Assembly: GCA_028289605.1 (NCBI GenBank)
Contig: JANQON010000001.1
Span: 124,001 to 188,000, forward strand
Source: Hyphococcus sp.
GTDB lineage: Bacteria > Pseudomonadota > Alphaproteobacteria > Caulobacterales > Parvularculaceae
Length of the DNA: 64,000 nt
Direction of reading: 5' to 3'
Shown: piece by piece, positions 25,185-34,229 of the stretch
Layout: every line of letters begins with the position of its first letter
How positions within the stretch are numbered: position 1 is the first letter of the stretch
Program-made: the position numbers and the translations under genes
Notes under the pieces: generated by a model
Seen by the model: the letters and a program-made list of their open reading frames with translations, nothing else
What the model was told of the DNA's origin: nothing
Databases searched by the model: none

Positions 25185-25955
25185 ATGACGTTCAGTCTGA
25201 GCGCCCTGCCGGTAGACGCATTTTTGCTGATAGCCGTGTTTGCCCGTGTCGGCGCGCTGTTCATGACGGCGCCGGCGCTGGGCGATTTCACCTTGTCGCC
25301 GCGGGTTCGGCTCGCTGCGGCGCTGGCGGTGACCGCCGCGCTCGCTCCCGTGGCGGCGCCGATGTTTCCCGACTGGACGCGCAACGCGACGCTCGGCGTC
25401 ATGACGGCGGTATTGCTCGGCGAAGTTCTGGTAGGCGTCTTTTTGGGCCTCGCAGCGAGGGTTGTGATGGCTGCGCTGAACGTCGCCGGTCAGATCATTG
25501 CGTTTCAGATGGGCCTCTCGCTAGCCCAGATATTTGATCCGACCCAAGAACTTCAAGGCGCAATCATTGGCGGATTTCTGGCGGTGCTGGCGACAACCAT
25601 GATCTTCGCCACGGACCTGCACCACATGATGTTGGCGGCCCTCGCGGATTCATATGTGCTCATGTCGCCCGGCGCCTTGCCGCGGTTCGGCGACATGTCC
25701 GCTCTCATGATTGACGCCCTGTCGAACTCGTTCTCTTTGGGCCTTCGTCTGGCGGCGCCGTTCGTGCTCTTCGGCCTCGTCTTTTATGTGGGCGCCGGCG
25801 TGCTTAATCGCCTGATGCCGCAGGCGCAGGTGTTTTTCATGCTGATGCCCGCGAATATTCTGCTGGGCGTGTTACTCCTGATGCTGACGACAGGCCTTAT
25901 GATGACGCTTTTCCTTGAGCGCTTCGAAGCGTTTCTGGCGCAATTTCTGAGCTAG
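25185..25955 (+). CDS. fliR: Flagellar export gate protein FliR
   Basis: A 256-residue inner-membrane protein with about six hydrophobic helices. Markers include FARVGALFMTAPALGDFTLSPRVRLAAALAVTAAL in outline, ILLGEVLVGVFLGLAARVV-like sequence, IAFQMGLSLAQIFDP, and LFGLVFYVGAGVLNRLMPQAQVFFMLMPANILLG. The ATG at 25185 is preferred; the GTG immediately before it (25182) would add one residue. flhB begins 6 bases after its stop. Confidence 0.94.
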   Translation: MTFSLSALPVDAFLLIAVFARVGALFMTAPALGDFTLSPRVRLAAALAVTAALAPVAAPMFPDWTRNATLGVMTAVLLGEVLVGVFLGLAARVVMAALNVAGQIIAFQMGLSLAQIFDPTQELQGAIIGGFLAVLATTMIFATDLHHMMLAALADSYVLMSPGALPRFGDMSALMIDALSNSFSLGLRLAAPFVLFGLVFYVGAGVLNRLMPQAQVFFMLMPANILLGVLLLMLTTGLMMTLFLERFEAFLAQFLS

Positions 25956-25961
25956 AGGGCG

Positions 25962-27050
25962 ATGGCTGACCAACCGGACAAGTCCCAGCGCACCGAAGAG
26001 CCGACGCCGAAGCGCCTCGCCGACGCCCGCAAGAAAGGCGATGCGCCCAAGAGCCAGGAGGCGATCGCCGCGGTGATGCTCGCCGCCGGGGCGCTGGCGC
26101 TGTGGATGCTGGCGGGCGCGGCCGCCGCCGCCGTGACGGAGTTGGGCGCCGTTTTTATCGACCGTCCGCACCAGATCGCCGTCGACGGGCCGGCGCTGCA
26201 ACGCTTGTGGATGAGCGTTTCGGTGAAGCTGGCTGCTGCGCTGGGGTTGATCGGGGTTGTCATGGTGGCCGCAGCGGTGCTCGCCAACGCCGGTCAGGCG
26301 CGCCCTGTGTTCACCACCGAGCGGATGAAACCGCAGTTGTCCAAAATCTCGCCGATCGCCGGTTTCCAGCGCGTATTCGGTCCCTCGGGTCTTTTCAATT
26401 TCGCCAAGGGCGTCGGCAAGATCGTTATTGTCAGCGCGCTTTTGTTTTTTGCGTTGTGGCCAGACCGGGCGCTGCTGGCGACATCTTTGACGGCGGACCC
26501 CGGCGCGCTTCTCGATATGATCAAGACACTGACATTGAAGCTTGTCGGACTGACGGTTGTCGCCATGATCGTCATCGCCGGTCTCGACTACGCGTTCCAG
26601 CGATACTCCTGGAAAAAGCGGCTACGGATGACCAAAGACGAAATCCGTCGTGAGCTGAAGGAAACTGAAGGCGACCCGCAGATCAAGGCGCGCCTGCGGC
26701 AGCTCCGCGAAAGCCGCATGCGCAAGCGAATGGTCGCCGCTGTAAAAGACGCAACCGTGCTGATCATGAACCCGACTCACTATGCGGTGGCGCTTGACTA
26801 TGAAATGGGCGACGAAGCCGCGCCAACATGTCTCGCCAAAGGCGTTGACGACTTAGCGCTGCGCATGCGCGACGCGGCTCAAGAGCATGGCGTGCCGGTC
26901 GTCGAGAACCCGCCCCTCGCTCGCGCGCTCTATGCTTCAGTGGACATTGACGAAGAAATCCCGCTCGAACACTATGAAGCCGTCGCGCAAGTCATTGGGT
27001 TTATTCTGAAAAAGGCGAATGACGCCGGGCGCCGCGACGGTCGCCGCTAA
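25962..27050 (+). CDS. flhB: Flagellar export switch protein FlhB
   Basis: A 362-residue protein with four membrane helices and a cytoplasmic tail. The N-terminus reads KSQRTEEPTPKRLADARKKGD, a hallmark. The self-cleavage site NPTH is at 270-273 in IMNPTHYAVAL, which controls the switch from rod/hook to filament export. The tail has PVVENPPLARALYASVDIDEEIPLEHYEAVAQVIGFIL in outline. Its stop overlaps the stop of the convergent PaaX-like gene by 4 bases. Confidence 0.96.
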   Translation: MADQPDKSQRTEEPTPKRLADARKKGDAPKSQEAIAAVMLAAGALALWMLAGAAAAAVTELGAVFIDRPHQIAVDGPALQRLWMSVSVKLAAALGLIGVVMVAAAVLANAGQARPVFTTERMKPQLSKISPIAGFQRVFGPSGLFNFAKGVGKIVIVSALLFFALWPDRALLATSLTADPGALLDMIKTLTLKLVGLTVVAMIVIAGLDYAFQRYSWKKRLRMTKDEIRRELKETEGDPQIKARLRQLRESRMRKRMVAAVKDATVLIMNPTHYAVALDYEMGDEAAPTCLAKGVDDLALRMRDAAQEHGVPVVENPPLARALYASVDIDEEIPLEHYEAVAQVIGFILKKANDAGRRDGRR

Positions 27051-27850
27051 GGCGTTTCCAGGTAGTTCATCGTGATTTCCGCGCCCAGCTTGTTATAGGC
27101 AATCATGGCGTCGATCATCGATTTGCGGCGCGCCGCGTCGATCATTCCTTCCGGCAGCAACGGATCTGCAATGATCTGTCGAATGACATGCTCGCCGATG
27201 AGAAACGCCTCGCGCGTCGCGGCTGGCGGCTCCATTTTGCTTAGGCGATCGTCGCTTTCCTCCATCAGCGCAATACATTCACTGTACTGAGTTTCGAGAC
27301 GGCGTGGCCGCCATAGCGCTTCAAGTCGGATCTGGTTCGGGATCACCATCCGATGCGCCGCGATGAGTATCGCGGTGTCCTCCAAGCCGAGTTGAACAAG
27401 CTGGCGCTTTGTTTCGCAGGCCGTTTCGGCGAAGTTGTCTGGTCGAATCCACAAACCGGATGACAGTTCTTTGAAGCCGTTGAGACGGAACGCTCGTTCC
27501 CGCGTACGAAGCGCCGTCTTGTCGGCGCGGCTGAGATGGCTCACATGCGCCGCGAGCCAGCCGCCTGTCCACGCGCCGAGACGGTCTTCCACGCCGGTCC
27601 AGGCGCGCGCCGTTTCGCTCAGCGCCCGCCCCCTTGGTCCGATGGCGTAAACGCCCCGCGACCTGATTTCCAGGAAGCCTTGTTTGACGAGCCTTGCGGC
27701 GGCGACGCGGACCGCGCCGTCGCCAATGCCGAACAAGGCGCCCACCTTGATCAGTTGGGAGATCGTCAGAATGTCCACCGCCCGGGCGCTGCCAAGCGAG
27801 AGAAACAGCCGTTTGGCGGTGGGCTGCTGGGAGAGAATCGTTTGTAACAT
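27047..27850 (-). CDS. PaaX-like transcriptional repressor
   Basis: A 267-residue regulator. The N-terminal winged helix shows SQLIKVGALFGIGDGAVRVAAARLVKQGFLEIRSRGVYAIG in outline, the PaaX HTH layout. The middle and C-terminal segments (AWTGVEDRLGAWTGGW, RAFRLNGFKELSSGLWIRPDNF) also match PaaX. Classical PaaX senses phenylacetyl-CoA, but no paa genes are near. It is divergent from a fatty acid desaturase gene, which suggests an acyl-CoA or lipid signal. ATG at 27850 is chosen over a TTG three bases earlier. Confidence 0.85.
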   Translation of the reverse strand: MLQTILSQQPTAKRLFLSLGSARAVDILTISQLIKVGALFGIGDGAVRVAAARLVKQGFLEIRSRGVYAIGPRGRALSETARAWTGVEDRLGAWTGGWLAAHVSHLSRADKTALRTRERAFRLNGFKELSSGLWIRPDNFAETACETKRQLVQLGLEDTAILIAAHRMVIPNQIRLEALWRPRRLETQYSECIALMEESDDRLSKMEPPAATREAFLIGEHVIRQIIADPLLPEGMIDAARRKSMIDAMIAYNKLGAEITMNYLETP

Positions 27851-27873
27851 CAATTGACCAAATGCGGCAAAGA

Positions 27874-27889
27874 GTGTAACATACTACAC
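27874..27889. promoter_or_regulatory. Candidate operator between PaaX-like and desaturase genes
   Basis: GTGTA-N6-TACAC, an inverted repeat with 5-base arms, located 24 bases before the regulator start and 28 bases before the desaturase start. Its position between divergent genes suits a shared operator. The short arms mean chance is possible. Confidence 0.45.
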
Positions 27890-27916
27890 ATCGCCAGCGC
27901 CTGAAAAGGATCCATC

Positions 27917-28840
27917 ATGTCGGCAGCGATGAAATTATCCGATGCGATCAGCAAAGATGAGCTGCGCGCGTTGAGCCAGGCGTCCGACGGTCGAGCCGCC
28001 GTTGAGCTGTCGGCGCATTTTCTCATTCTCGCCGGGGCGTTTGCGCTGGCGATCCTGTGGCCTAATCCGGTGACCATCGTGCTCAGCATCCTCTTGCTCG
28101 CCGGGCGCCAGCAGGCGTCGGGCGTCATCATGCATGACTGCGCCCATGGAGCTTTCTTTAAGACGAAGTCCTTGAACGAATTCGCCGGCCACTGGCTCGC
28201 CGGGGCGGCGATCAACGCGCCGCTGGCCCTCTATCGTGAGTATCATCTTCGCCATCATCGCGACGCAGGCACGGAAAACGATCCGGACCTGTGGATGGTG
28301 CGAAACTACCCCGTTGCGCGCGATTCATTGCGCCGCAAGATGATTCGCGACGTCACAGGCCAAACGGGCGTTCGCGACTTGATGCGGGAATTTAAGACAT
28401 TCAAGCTGTTCCAGAACCTGCCATGGATTGTGTTTAACGCCGCGCTTTTCACGGCCTTAACGATCGCAGGCGCGCCATGGGCGTATCTACTGTGGTGGGC
28501 GGCGAAACTGTTCGTATACCCGCTCATTTTCAGACTACGCCAGATTTCCGAGCACGGCGTCGCTATTGACCGGGCAAGCCTTGATCCTCGCGACAACACC
28601 TCGACGACCTTGGTGTCATGGTGGGAGCGTCTCTTCATCGCGCCGGCGAATGTGAACTACCATTTAGAGCATCATATGTTCGCCGCTGTCCCGCCCTATC
28701 GGCTCGCCCGGCTGCATCGGGTGCTGAAGGCGCGGGGGTTTTACGACGGCCGCGCCTGTATCGCGCACGGCTATCGCGACGTGTTGCGCCGAGCGGTGAA
28801 GGCGCCGGCGACGCCTCGCGCATCAGGAATTCCAGCCTAA
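27917..28840 (+). CDS. Membrane fatty acid desaturase family protein
   Basis: A 307-residue di-iron membrane enzyme. The three histidine clusters are HDCAH at 73-77, HLRHH at 110-114 and HLEHH at 249-253. Hydrophobic helices lie at about 33-62, 90-105 and 150-185. It likely introduces a double bond into fatty acyl lipids or hydroxylates a related substrate; the exact position is not readable. Divergent neighbour is a PaaX-like repressor with a possible shared operator. cckA begins 117 bases downstream. Confidence 0.9.
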   Translation: MSAAMKLSDAISKDELRALSQASDGRAAVELSAHFLILAGAFALAILWPNPVTIVLSILLLAGRQQASGVIMHDCAHGAFFKTKSLNEFAGHWLAGAAINAPLALYREYHLRHHRDAGTENDPDLWMVRNYPVARDSLRRKMIRDVTGQTGVRDLMREFKTFKLFQNLPWIVFNAALFTALTIAGAPWAYLLWWAAKLFVYPLIFRLRQISEHGVAIDRASLDPRDNTSTTLVSWWERLFIAPANVNYHLEHHMFAAVPPYRLARLHRVLKARGFYDGRACIAHGYRDVLRRAVKAPATPRASGIPA

Positions 28841-28957
28841 CGGCGCCTTGCGGAAAACTAACCGCCCGACGCGCTTTTCCACAGTGGTTTCGGGCGGCGA
28901 GTCGCTGCATATTTTGCGATTCGAATCACCGGCTCCAATAGGAAAGCGTCCTGCGCT

Positions 28958-31672
28958 GTGAGTGCACCCCATAACGACCGACACGCGGAAAAGGCCGCCG
29001 AAGAAATCGCCAGTGCGGCCATGCAGGCCTCAGACTCCGCCGGGCAGGAAGCCCCGCGCCCCCCCACGCCCGATGAAATCGTGCGCATGATGGACGAAGA
29101 AGCGGCCAAGCGCGGTCGGAAAACCGAAGACACCACGGTTCGACGCGATTCTCCGTCGTCAAACGTGGCTTCTTTCTGGCTTCTGTGGGGGTTCATTTTC
29201 GCCGGCCTCGGCGCTGTCGGGTATGTCATTCTGGCGGCGCGCGAAACCGGCGGGCCCGGCCTTTTGATCGCCGGCGGCGTCGCCCTGTTGGTGGCGCTCT
29301 TTGTCGCCGCCGCCGCGGCGCGAATGTTTTCGCCGGTTTTGCTCGCCGGAGCGATGCTGCAAAGGGCGAGCGGCAAGGGCGCGTCAGAGGCCGCGGAGCT
29401 CGCCGGCGCGGAAATTCTCGGCGCGCTGGGCCTGGCGGATCGGGTGCTGGATGCTGACCCCGACGCGCGCCTTGTGACCCGGCGAGACGGGGTCGTCACA
29501 TACGCCAATCGCGCCTACTTCACGCTTGCAAAAGAGGCCGGCGTCATGGGGCCTGCAGGTTTGCCGCCGCGCATCGACCGATTGTTCGCTCAGCAAGGCG
29601 CGGAAGCGACCAAAGTGTTTCGGCTTTGCCGCGCCGCCAAAAGCGGCGAAGAGGCGGAAGAAACAATTTATCAGGTCATGGGTCTCGCCGGCGGCGGCAA
29701 GCGCCGCCGTTTCGCCGTCACGGTTTCGCCGATCCGCGGTTCCGATGAGCATGTCGCCTGGCGCCTCGCGGAACAGCCGGTCGAAGAAGACAAACACGAT
29801 GCGCTGGCGTCGGCGTATGCGGACTTTCCCTCGCCGGTGCTCGCGGTTGAAAAATCGGGACAGATCGCCTGGGCGAACGCCGCCGCGCGCGAAATGCTGG
29901 GCGCGGATCGCGGCGCCTTGCGGCACGTAGACGATGTCGTGTTGGGCGAAACCGGCGATCTTGTGCGCGCGCTGTGGTCGGTCGATCGCGCTGAAAACCC
30001 GGTAACGGTCCGCCGTCGCGGCGCAGACCCCGTAGAGGCCTCTTTGATCGCATTCCGGCGCGGCGGCGTAGGAGAAGGGTTTGTCTGCGTTGAACTGCGC
30101 ATGGAAAAAGAAGTGGAAGGCGAAGAAGTTTCGCTCTCCGGCGATATTTCGGAGTCGCCGTTCGGGATCGCGATCATAGACGGCGACATCAATCGCGACG
30201 GACGCGTCGTGGAAGCCAACAAAGCGTTCACCGACGTATTCGACGCCAAGAAAAAGAACGCGCCGCTGGCGAAGGTGTTCGCCGCTTCGACGCTGGAAGA
30301 ACTCGCGGCGGAAGCCCGGAAGAAGCCGCGCAGCGGCGCGGCGCCCATCGGCGTCGAAGCGCGCGTGGGAGACGGGGCTGAGGCGCGCACCTTCGCCCTT
30401 TTCCCGCGTCCGGTTAAGCGGCGACGCGGGTCCTACGGGCAGCGCAAGACATTGCTGTACTCGGTCGACATTTCGGACCGCAAGCGCATGGAAGAAGATT
30501 ATGCGCAGGACCAGAAACTGCGCGGGATCGGCGAGTTGGCTTCGAAAGTCGCCCATGACTTTAACAACTATCTGCAAGTCGTGCTCGGTCATTGCGAGCG
30601 CTTGATGCTAAAGCATCCCGCCGGCGATCCGGCGTATCAGGAGCTTGTCCAGATTCGCGAAAACGCCCAGCGCGCGGCGAATACGACAAAACAGTTGCTG
30701 GCTTTTTCGCGCAAACAGACATTGAAACGCGAAGTTTTGTCGATCACGGAAGTGTTGCGGGACTTTTCGCGTTTCCTGACCCGCGCCATCGGTGAGAAAG
30801 TGCGACTCGACCTTGTTAACGGGCGCGCGCTCCCGCCGATCAAGGTCGACAAATACCAACTCGAAACGGCGATCATGAACCTTGCCGTCAATGCGCGGGA
30901 CGCAATGGCGCCCGCGGGCGGCAAGCTAACAATCCGTACACAACGGATTCCGGCCGAAGAGATCCCCGACCTTAAACTGGCTGCGCTCGACGATGTTGAT
31001 CATGTCCTGATCGAGGTCGCCGACACGGGTCCAGGCGTACCGGAAGATATCGCAGCGAAAATTTTTGATCCCTTTTTCACGACTAAGGATTCCGGCAAAG
31101 GAACCGGGCTCGGGCTTTCGACCGTTTACGGGGTCATCCGACAGATGGGCGGCGCCATCGTCCTGCATAGCGAGCCCGGCCAAGGGGCGGCGTTCCGAAT
31201 CTATTTGCCGGCTCATGACGAGGCGCTTGAGCCGGAAGACGACGCTGTATCGGCCCGGCCGACCGAACGCGAGCCTGCGGATCTGACCGGCGCGGGGCGC
31301 ATCCTTGTCGTTGAAGATGAGGATTCGGTCCGGACGTTCGTTATCGCGACGCTTCAGGATTGCGGTTACGAAATCACCGCCGCCGAAGACGGAGAAGACG
31401 CGCTTGAGATCATGGAAGACGACGGCCCGGACTTCGATCTGGTGATCTCCGACGTGATGATGAATGTGCTCGACGGACCGACCTTTATCGCCAAGGCCCG
31501 CGATCAGTTCGCGCTAAAGTCGAAAGTGATTTTCATGTCTGCTTACGCCGAAGCAGCGGTGCGCGACCAGCTCGACTCAATAGAAGGCGCAGGGTATATC
31601 CAGAAACCCTTCACGGTTAAGGGGTTAGCCGGGCTTGTGAAACAGACGCTTTATCCTGATACTGACGACTAG
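28958..31672 (+). CDS. cckA: Hybrid sensor histidine kinase CckA
   Basis: A 904-residue inner-membrane hybrid kinase. An unusually long polar N-terminus (about 65 residues) precedes two membrane helices (about 68-115). PAS-like segments follow near 170-250, 280-370 and 385-510. HisKA has H533 in [15 protein letters not shown], and the ATPase has [23 protein letters not shown] and [13 protein letters not shown]. The receiver begins near 780, with D832 in [12 protein letters not shown]. In this class CckA passes phosphate via ChpT to CtrA and CpdR. Start is GTG at 28958 after AGGAAAG. No clpP partner is adjacent. Confidence 0.93.
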   Translation: MSAPHNDRHAEKAAEEIASAAMQASDSAGQEAPRPPTPDEIVRMMDEEAAKRGRKTEDTTVRRDSPSSNVASFWLLWGFIFAGLGAVGYVILAARETGGPGLLIAGGVALLVALFVAAAAARMFSPVLLAGAMLQRASGKGASEAAELAGAEILGALGLADRVLDADPDARLVTRRDGVVTYANRAYFTLAKEAGVMGPAGLPPRIDRLFAQQGAEATKVFRLCRAAKSGEEAEETIYQVMGLAGGGKRRRFAVTVSPIRGSDEHVAWRLAEQPVEEDKHDALASAYADFPSPVLAVEKSGQIAWANAAAREMLGADRGALRHVDDVVLGETGDLVRALWSVDRAENPVTVRRRGADPVEASLIAFRRGGVGEGFVCVELRMEKEVEGEEVSLSGDISESPFGIAIIDGDINRDGRVVEANKAFTDVFDAKKKNAPLAKVFAASTLEELAAEARKKPRSGAAPIGVEARVGDGAEARTFALFPRPVKRRRGSYGQRKTLLYSVDISDRKRMEEDYAQDQKLRGIGELASKVAHDFNNYLQVVLGHCERLMLKHPAGDPAYQELVQIRENAQRAANTTKQLLAFSRKQTLKREVLSITEVLRDFSRFLTRAIGEKVRLDLVNGRALPPIKVDKYQLETAIMNLAVNARDAMAPAGGKLTIRTQRIPAEEIPDLKLAALDDVDHVLIEVADTGPGVPEDIAAKIFDPFFTTKDSGKGTGLGLSTVYGVIRQMGGAIVLHSEPGQGAAFRIYLPAHDEALEPEDDAVSARPTEREPADLTGAGRILVVEDEDSVRTFVIATLQDCGYEITAAEDGEDALEIMEDDGPDFDLVISDVMMNVLDGPTFIAKARDQFALKSKVIFMSAYAEAAVRDQLDSIEGAGYIQKPFTVKGLAGLVKQTLYPDTDD

Positions 31673-31690
31673 CCAAAGATCTGAACGGCG

Positions 31691-32395
31691 ATGCGCCAAA
31701 TAGTATTCGACCTTGAAACGACCGGGTTCAAATTCGCCCAGGGTCACCGGATTGTCGAGATCGGCGCCATTGAGCTGGTGAACGGCGCAATCACCGGTCG
31801 AAACTACCACGCATACGTCAATCCCGAACGTGACATGCCGGAAGATGCGTTTCGCGTGCACGGGCTTTCGGGCGCTTTTTTGAGCGATAAGCCGGTCTTT
31901 GCGTCCGATGACGTCGCCCCGCGCTTTCTCAAATTTGTCGCCGATGCGGAGTTGATTGCCCACAACGGGGTCGGCTTTGATTTGCCGTTTTTACAGGCGG
32001 AACTGGAAGCGGCGGGGCTGCCGCGGCTGCAGAACGCTCTGACGGACACATTGTTGATGGCGCGCCGCAAATTCCCCGGCGCGCCGGCCAGCCTTGATGC
32101 GCTCTGCTCGCGCTTCGGCATCGACACGAAGGAACGCGAGCGAGACGGGCACGGCGCCCTGCTCGACTCGCGACTTCTCGCTGAAGTCTACATTGAGCTG
32201 ACCGGCGGGGCGCAGGCCGGGCTGGATTTTGCGCGCGATGAAGCTGGCGGCGACAGCGCCGGGAGAGCCGAGACAAGACGCAAGGCCCAATCGGTGCGGC
32301 CCAACCCCTTGCCGCCGCGGATCACCGAAGAAGAGCGCGCCGCCCATGAAGCGTTTCTGGATGAGCTGGGTGAAGCGTGCTTGTGGCGCGCGTAA
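31691..32395 (+). CDS. dnaQ: DNA polymerase III epsilon subunit DnaQ
   Basis: A 234-residue DEDDh 3'-5' exonuclease providing proofreading. Exo I is FDLETTGF (D7, E9), Exo II is AHNGVGFDLPFL, and Exo III contains HGALLDSRLLAEVY. The C-terminal tail ends near RITEEERAAHEAFLDELGEACLW, a common extension that contacts the polymerase core. It lies 19 bases after cckA and is convergent with secB, 28 bases away. Confidence 0.95.
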   Translation: MRQIVFDLETTGFKFAQGHRIVEIGAIELVNGAITGRNYHAYVNPERDMPEDAFRVHGLSGAFLSDKPVFASDDVAPRFLKFVADAELIAHNGVGFDLPFLQAELEAAGLPRLQNALTDTLLMARRKFPGAPASLDALCSRFGIDTKERERDGHGALLDSRLLAEVYIELTGGAQAGLDFARDEAGGDSAGRAETRRKAQSVRPNPLPPRITEEERAAHEAFLDELGEACLWRA

Positions 32396-32422
32396 GGCGC
32401 GGCGGCAATCCCCGCAATAACC

Positions 32423-32953
32423 TCAGGCGTTTTCGCTTGCCGTCGCCGGTTGCGCCTGTTGGCCCTGTTGTGCGGCCTGCTGCTGGCGGTTGGCCAGGAA
32501 AATGCTCATAAAGTCGATGGGTTCAAGCATGAGCGGCGGGAAGTTGCCGTTGCGCGTCGCATCGGAGATGACCTGGCGCATGAAGGGAAAGAGCAGGCGC
32601 GGACACTCCACCAACATGACCGCTTCCAACTGTTCGCGGGGCAAATTCTTGATTTCGAATGCGCCGGCGTAGGTCGCCTCAACGATAAACACCGAATCCC
32701 CGTTGTGCATGGCCTTGGCCGTGACGGACAGCTCGACCTCATACTGGTCCGGGCCGAACGCTCGGCCGTTCACATCGACATTGACTTCCATTTGCGGGGT
32801 TTTGAGCTGCTGGAAGATTTCCGGCGCGCGCGGGCTTTCGAACGAAAGGTCCTTCAAATACTGGGCGAGCACCGTGAACGAGGCCGCATTGGCCGTAGAC
32901 GGATTTACGGTCTCAGGACCGCCGGTATTCGGCGTGCTGGGCGTATCGGACAT
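32423..32953 (-). CDS. secB: Protein-export chaperone SecB
   Basis: A 176-residue tetrameric cytosolic chaperone that holds preproteins unfolded for SecA. Family marks are VLAQYLKDLSFESPRAPEIF, VDVNGRAFGPDQYEVELSVTA, EATYAGAFEIKNLP and LLFPFMRQVISDATRNGNFPPLMLEPIDF in outline. The tail is Gln/Ala-rich (QQQAAQQGQQAQPA), slightly longer than usual. It sits next to fxsA, as in many alphaproteobacteria. Confidence 0.95.
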   Translation of the reverse strand: MSDTPSTPNTGGPETVNPSTANAASFTVLAQYLKDLSFESPRAPEIFQQLKTPQMEVNVDVNGRAFGPDQYEVELSVTAKAMHNGDSVFIVEATYAGAFEIKNLPREQLEAVMLVECPRLLFPFMRQVISDATRNGNFPPLMLEPIDFMSIFLANRQQQAAQQGQQAQPATASENA

Positions 32954-33057
32954 GGGCAGACTTCCATTTGGTCTCAGTGGCGACCGCGCTTAGGGCGAGA
33001 TCGGAACGCGGCTCCTTACACGCGGGGCTGGTTCCCTGCAACCCGCGCGAGGGATTC

Positions 33058-33456
33058 TCAGCCCTTGATAATCGTCACGGTGGCGTCGCCGCGTTCGATG
33101 CGTTTCTTGATTTCCGCGAGCGCCAATCGCCCCAGCCACAGGCGCACGGGCGGGATCAACAGTGAAAAGCCGACGGCATCGGTGATGAAGCCAGGCGTCA
33201 TCAGAAACGGCGCTGCAACAACGAGAAGCGCCCCGTTGACAGCGGAGGCCACAGGGGGTTTGCCCTCGTTCATATCCCGGCGAGCGGCGTTGATTGCAGC
33301 AACGCCCTGAAGGCGAATAATCCAGCCGCCCAACAGCGCCGTAATCAGGCATGCAGCGACAACAGGCAGCACGCCAAAGAGGCTGCCGGCTGTCAAAAGC
33401 ACGTAAATTTCAGCAATTGGGCCGATCACAAACAGGATGACGAGAAGGAAAAGCAT
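33058..33456 (-). CDS. fxsA: FxsA family membrane protein
   Basis: A 132-residue inner-membrane protein. Hydrophobic helices lie at about 3-22, 26-48 and 72-95 with the family pattern IGPIAEIYVLLTAGSLFG and AALLGGWIIRLQGVAAI. Escherichia coli FxsA prevents exclusion of phage T7 by an F plasmid; the normal role is unknown. It is adjacent to secB (104 bases upstream of secB start) and divergent from the Tim44-like gene. Confidence 0.9.
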   Translation of the reverse strand: MLFLLVILFVIGPIAEIYVLLTAGSLFGVLPVVAACLITALLGGWIIRLQGVAAINAARRDMNEGKPPVASAVNGALLVVAAPFLMTPGFITDAVGFSLLIPPVRLWLGRLALAEIKKRIERGDATVTIIKG

Positions 33457-33540
33457 GAGTGTCTGGTGTTTTCCGCGGTTTCGACCCTATATAATGCCCG
33501 AGAGCGCAAAATTAAGGTTTTCGTGGCCTCATAACTGACT

Positions 33541-34182
33541 ATGGATCCAGTACTTCTGTTTTTTATCGGTGTCGCCGGTTTCGTGCTGTTTCGCCTGTTT
33601 TCCGTGCTCGGCACGCGGACAGGCCATGAAGCGCGCCCGGATTTTGATCCGGCCCCGTCCTCTCATGCGGACCGATCCTCCAACCACGATCGGCCTGAAG
33701 ATGCGGAGGACGAGCCGGCGGCCGCCGTTCGGCCGGTCTCCACCAACGCCCGCGTCTTGCGCGAAGCGGATCCGGAATTTGATGAAAGCGGCTATCTCAG
33801 CGGCGCCCGCGGCGCGTACGAAATGATTGTTGAAGCGTTCGCGTCCGGCGATTTGCGCTCCATTCGGCCCTTTCTCGGCGACAGCGTTTATGACGCCTTC
33901 AAGCAGGCGGTGGTGGCGCGGGACAACGCAGGTCACGCCGCCGACGTCAAGTTCGTCGGCATTGAGCATGCCGCTGTGGTGGACGCCAATGTGGATGAGG
34001 ACTGGATGACGGCGGTGACGGAATTCACCTCCAACCAGGTGCGGGTCACGCGCGACAGCGACGGCAATGTCGTCGACGGCGATCCGAATCGGATTGACCT
34101 CGTCAAGGATCGTTGGACTTTCGCGCGCAAGCGCGATAGCCGGGATCCGAATTGGATGCTTGTCGCCACCGGCGCCGCGTAG
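33541..34182 (+). CDS. Tim44-like (TimA) putative adaptor protein
   Basis: A 213-residue protein with an N-terminal membrane anchor at about 3-19 (VLLFFIGVAGFVLFRLF), an acidic and Ser-rich linker to about residue 75, then a Tim44-like domain containing DESGYLSGARGAYEMIVEAFASGD, FLGDSVYDAFKQAV and the C-terminal RWTFARKRDSRDPNWMLVATG. Alphaproteobacterial TimA resembles the mitochondrial import motor adaptor; its bacterial role is unsettled. It is followed by mltA and an Smr gene in the usual order. Confidence 0.92.
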   Translation: MDPVLLFFIGVAGFVLFRLFSVLGTRTGHEARPDFDPAPSSHADRSSNHDRPEDAEDEPAAAVRPVSTNARVLREADPEFDESGYLSGARGAYEMIVEAFASGDLRSIRPFLGDSVYDAFKQAVVARDNAGHAADVKFVGIEHAAVVDANVDEDWMTAVTEFTSNQVRVTRDSDGNVVDGDPNRIDLVKDRWTFARKRDSRDPNWMLVATGAA

Positions 34183-34229
34183 TATTTGCCCGCCTGTCGG
34201 GGAGTATTTTCTAGGGAACCTGAAGGCTG

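Noticed and set aside
29384-30592. 402-codon minus-strand frame antisense to cckA
   Set aside because: GC-rich shadow of the cckA coding sequence. The cckA protein has clear PAS, HisKA, ATPase and receiver domains, while the antisense product has no recognisable domain and an arginine-rich composition.
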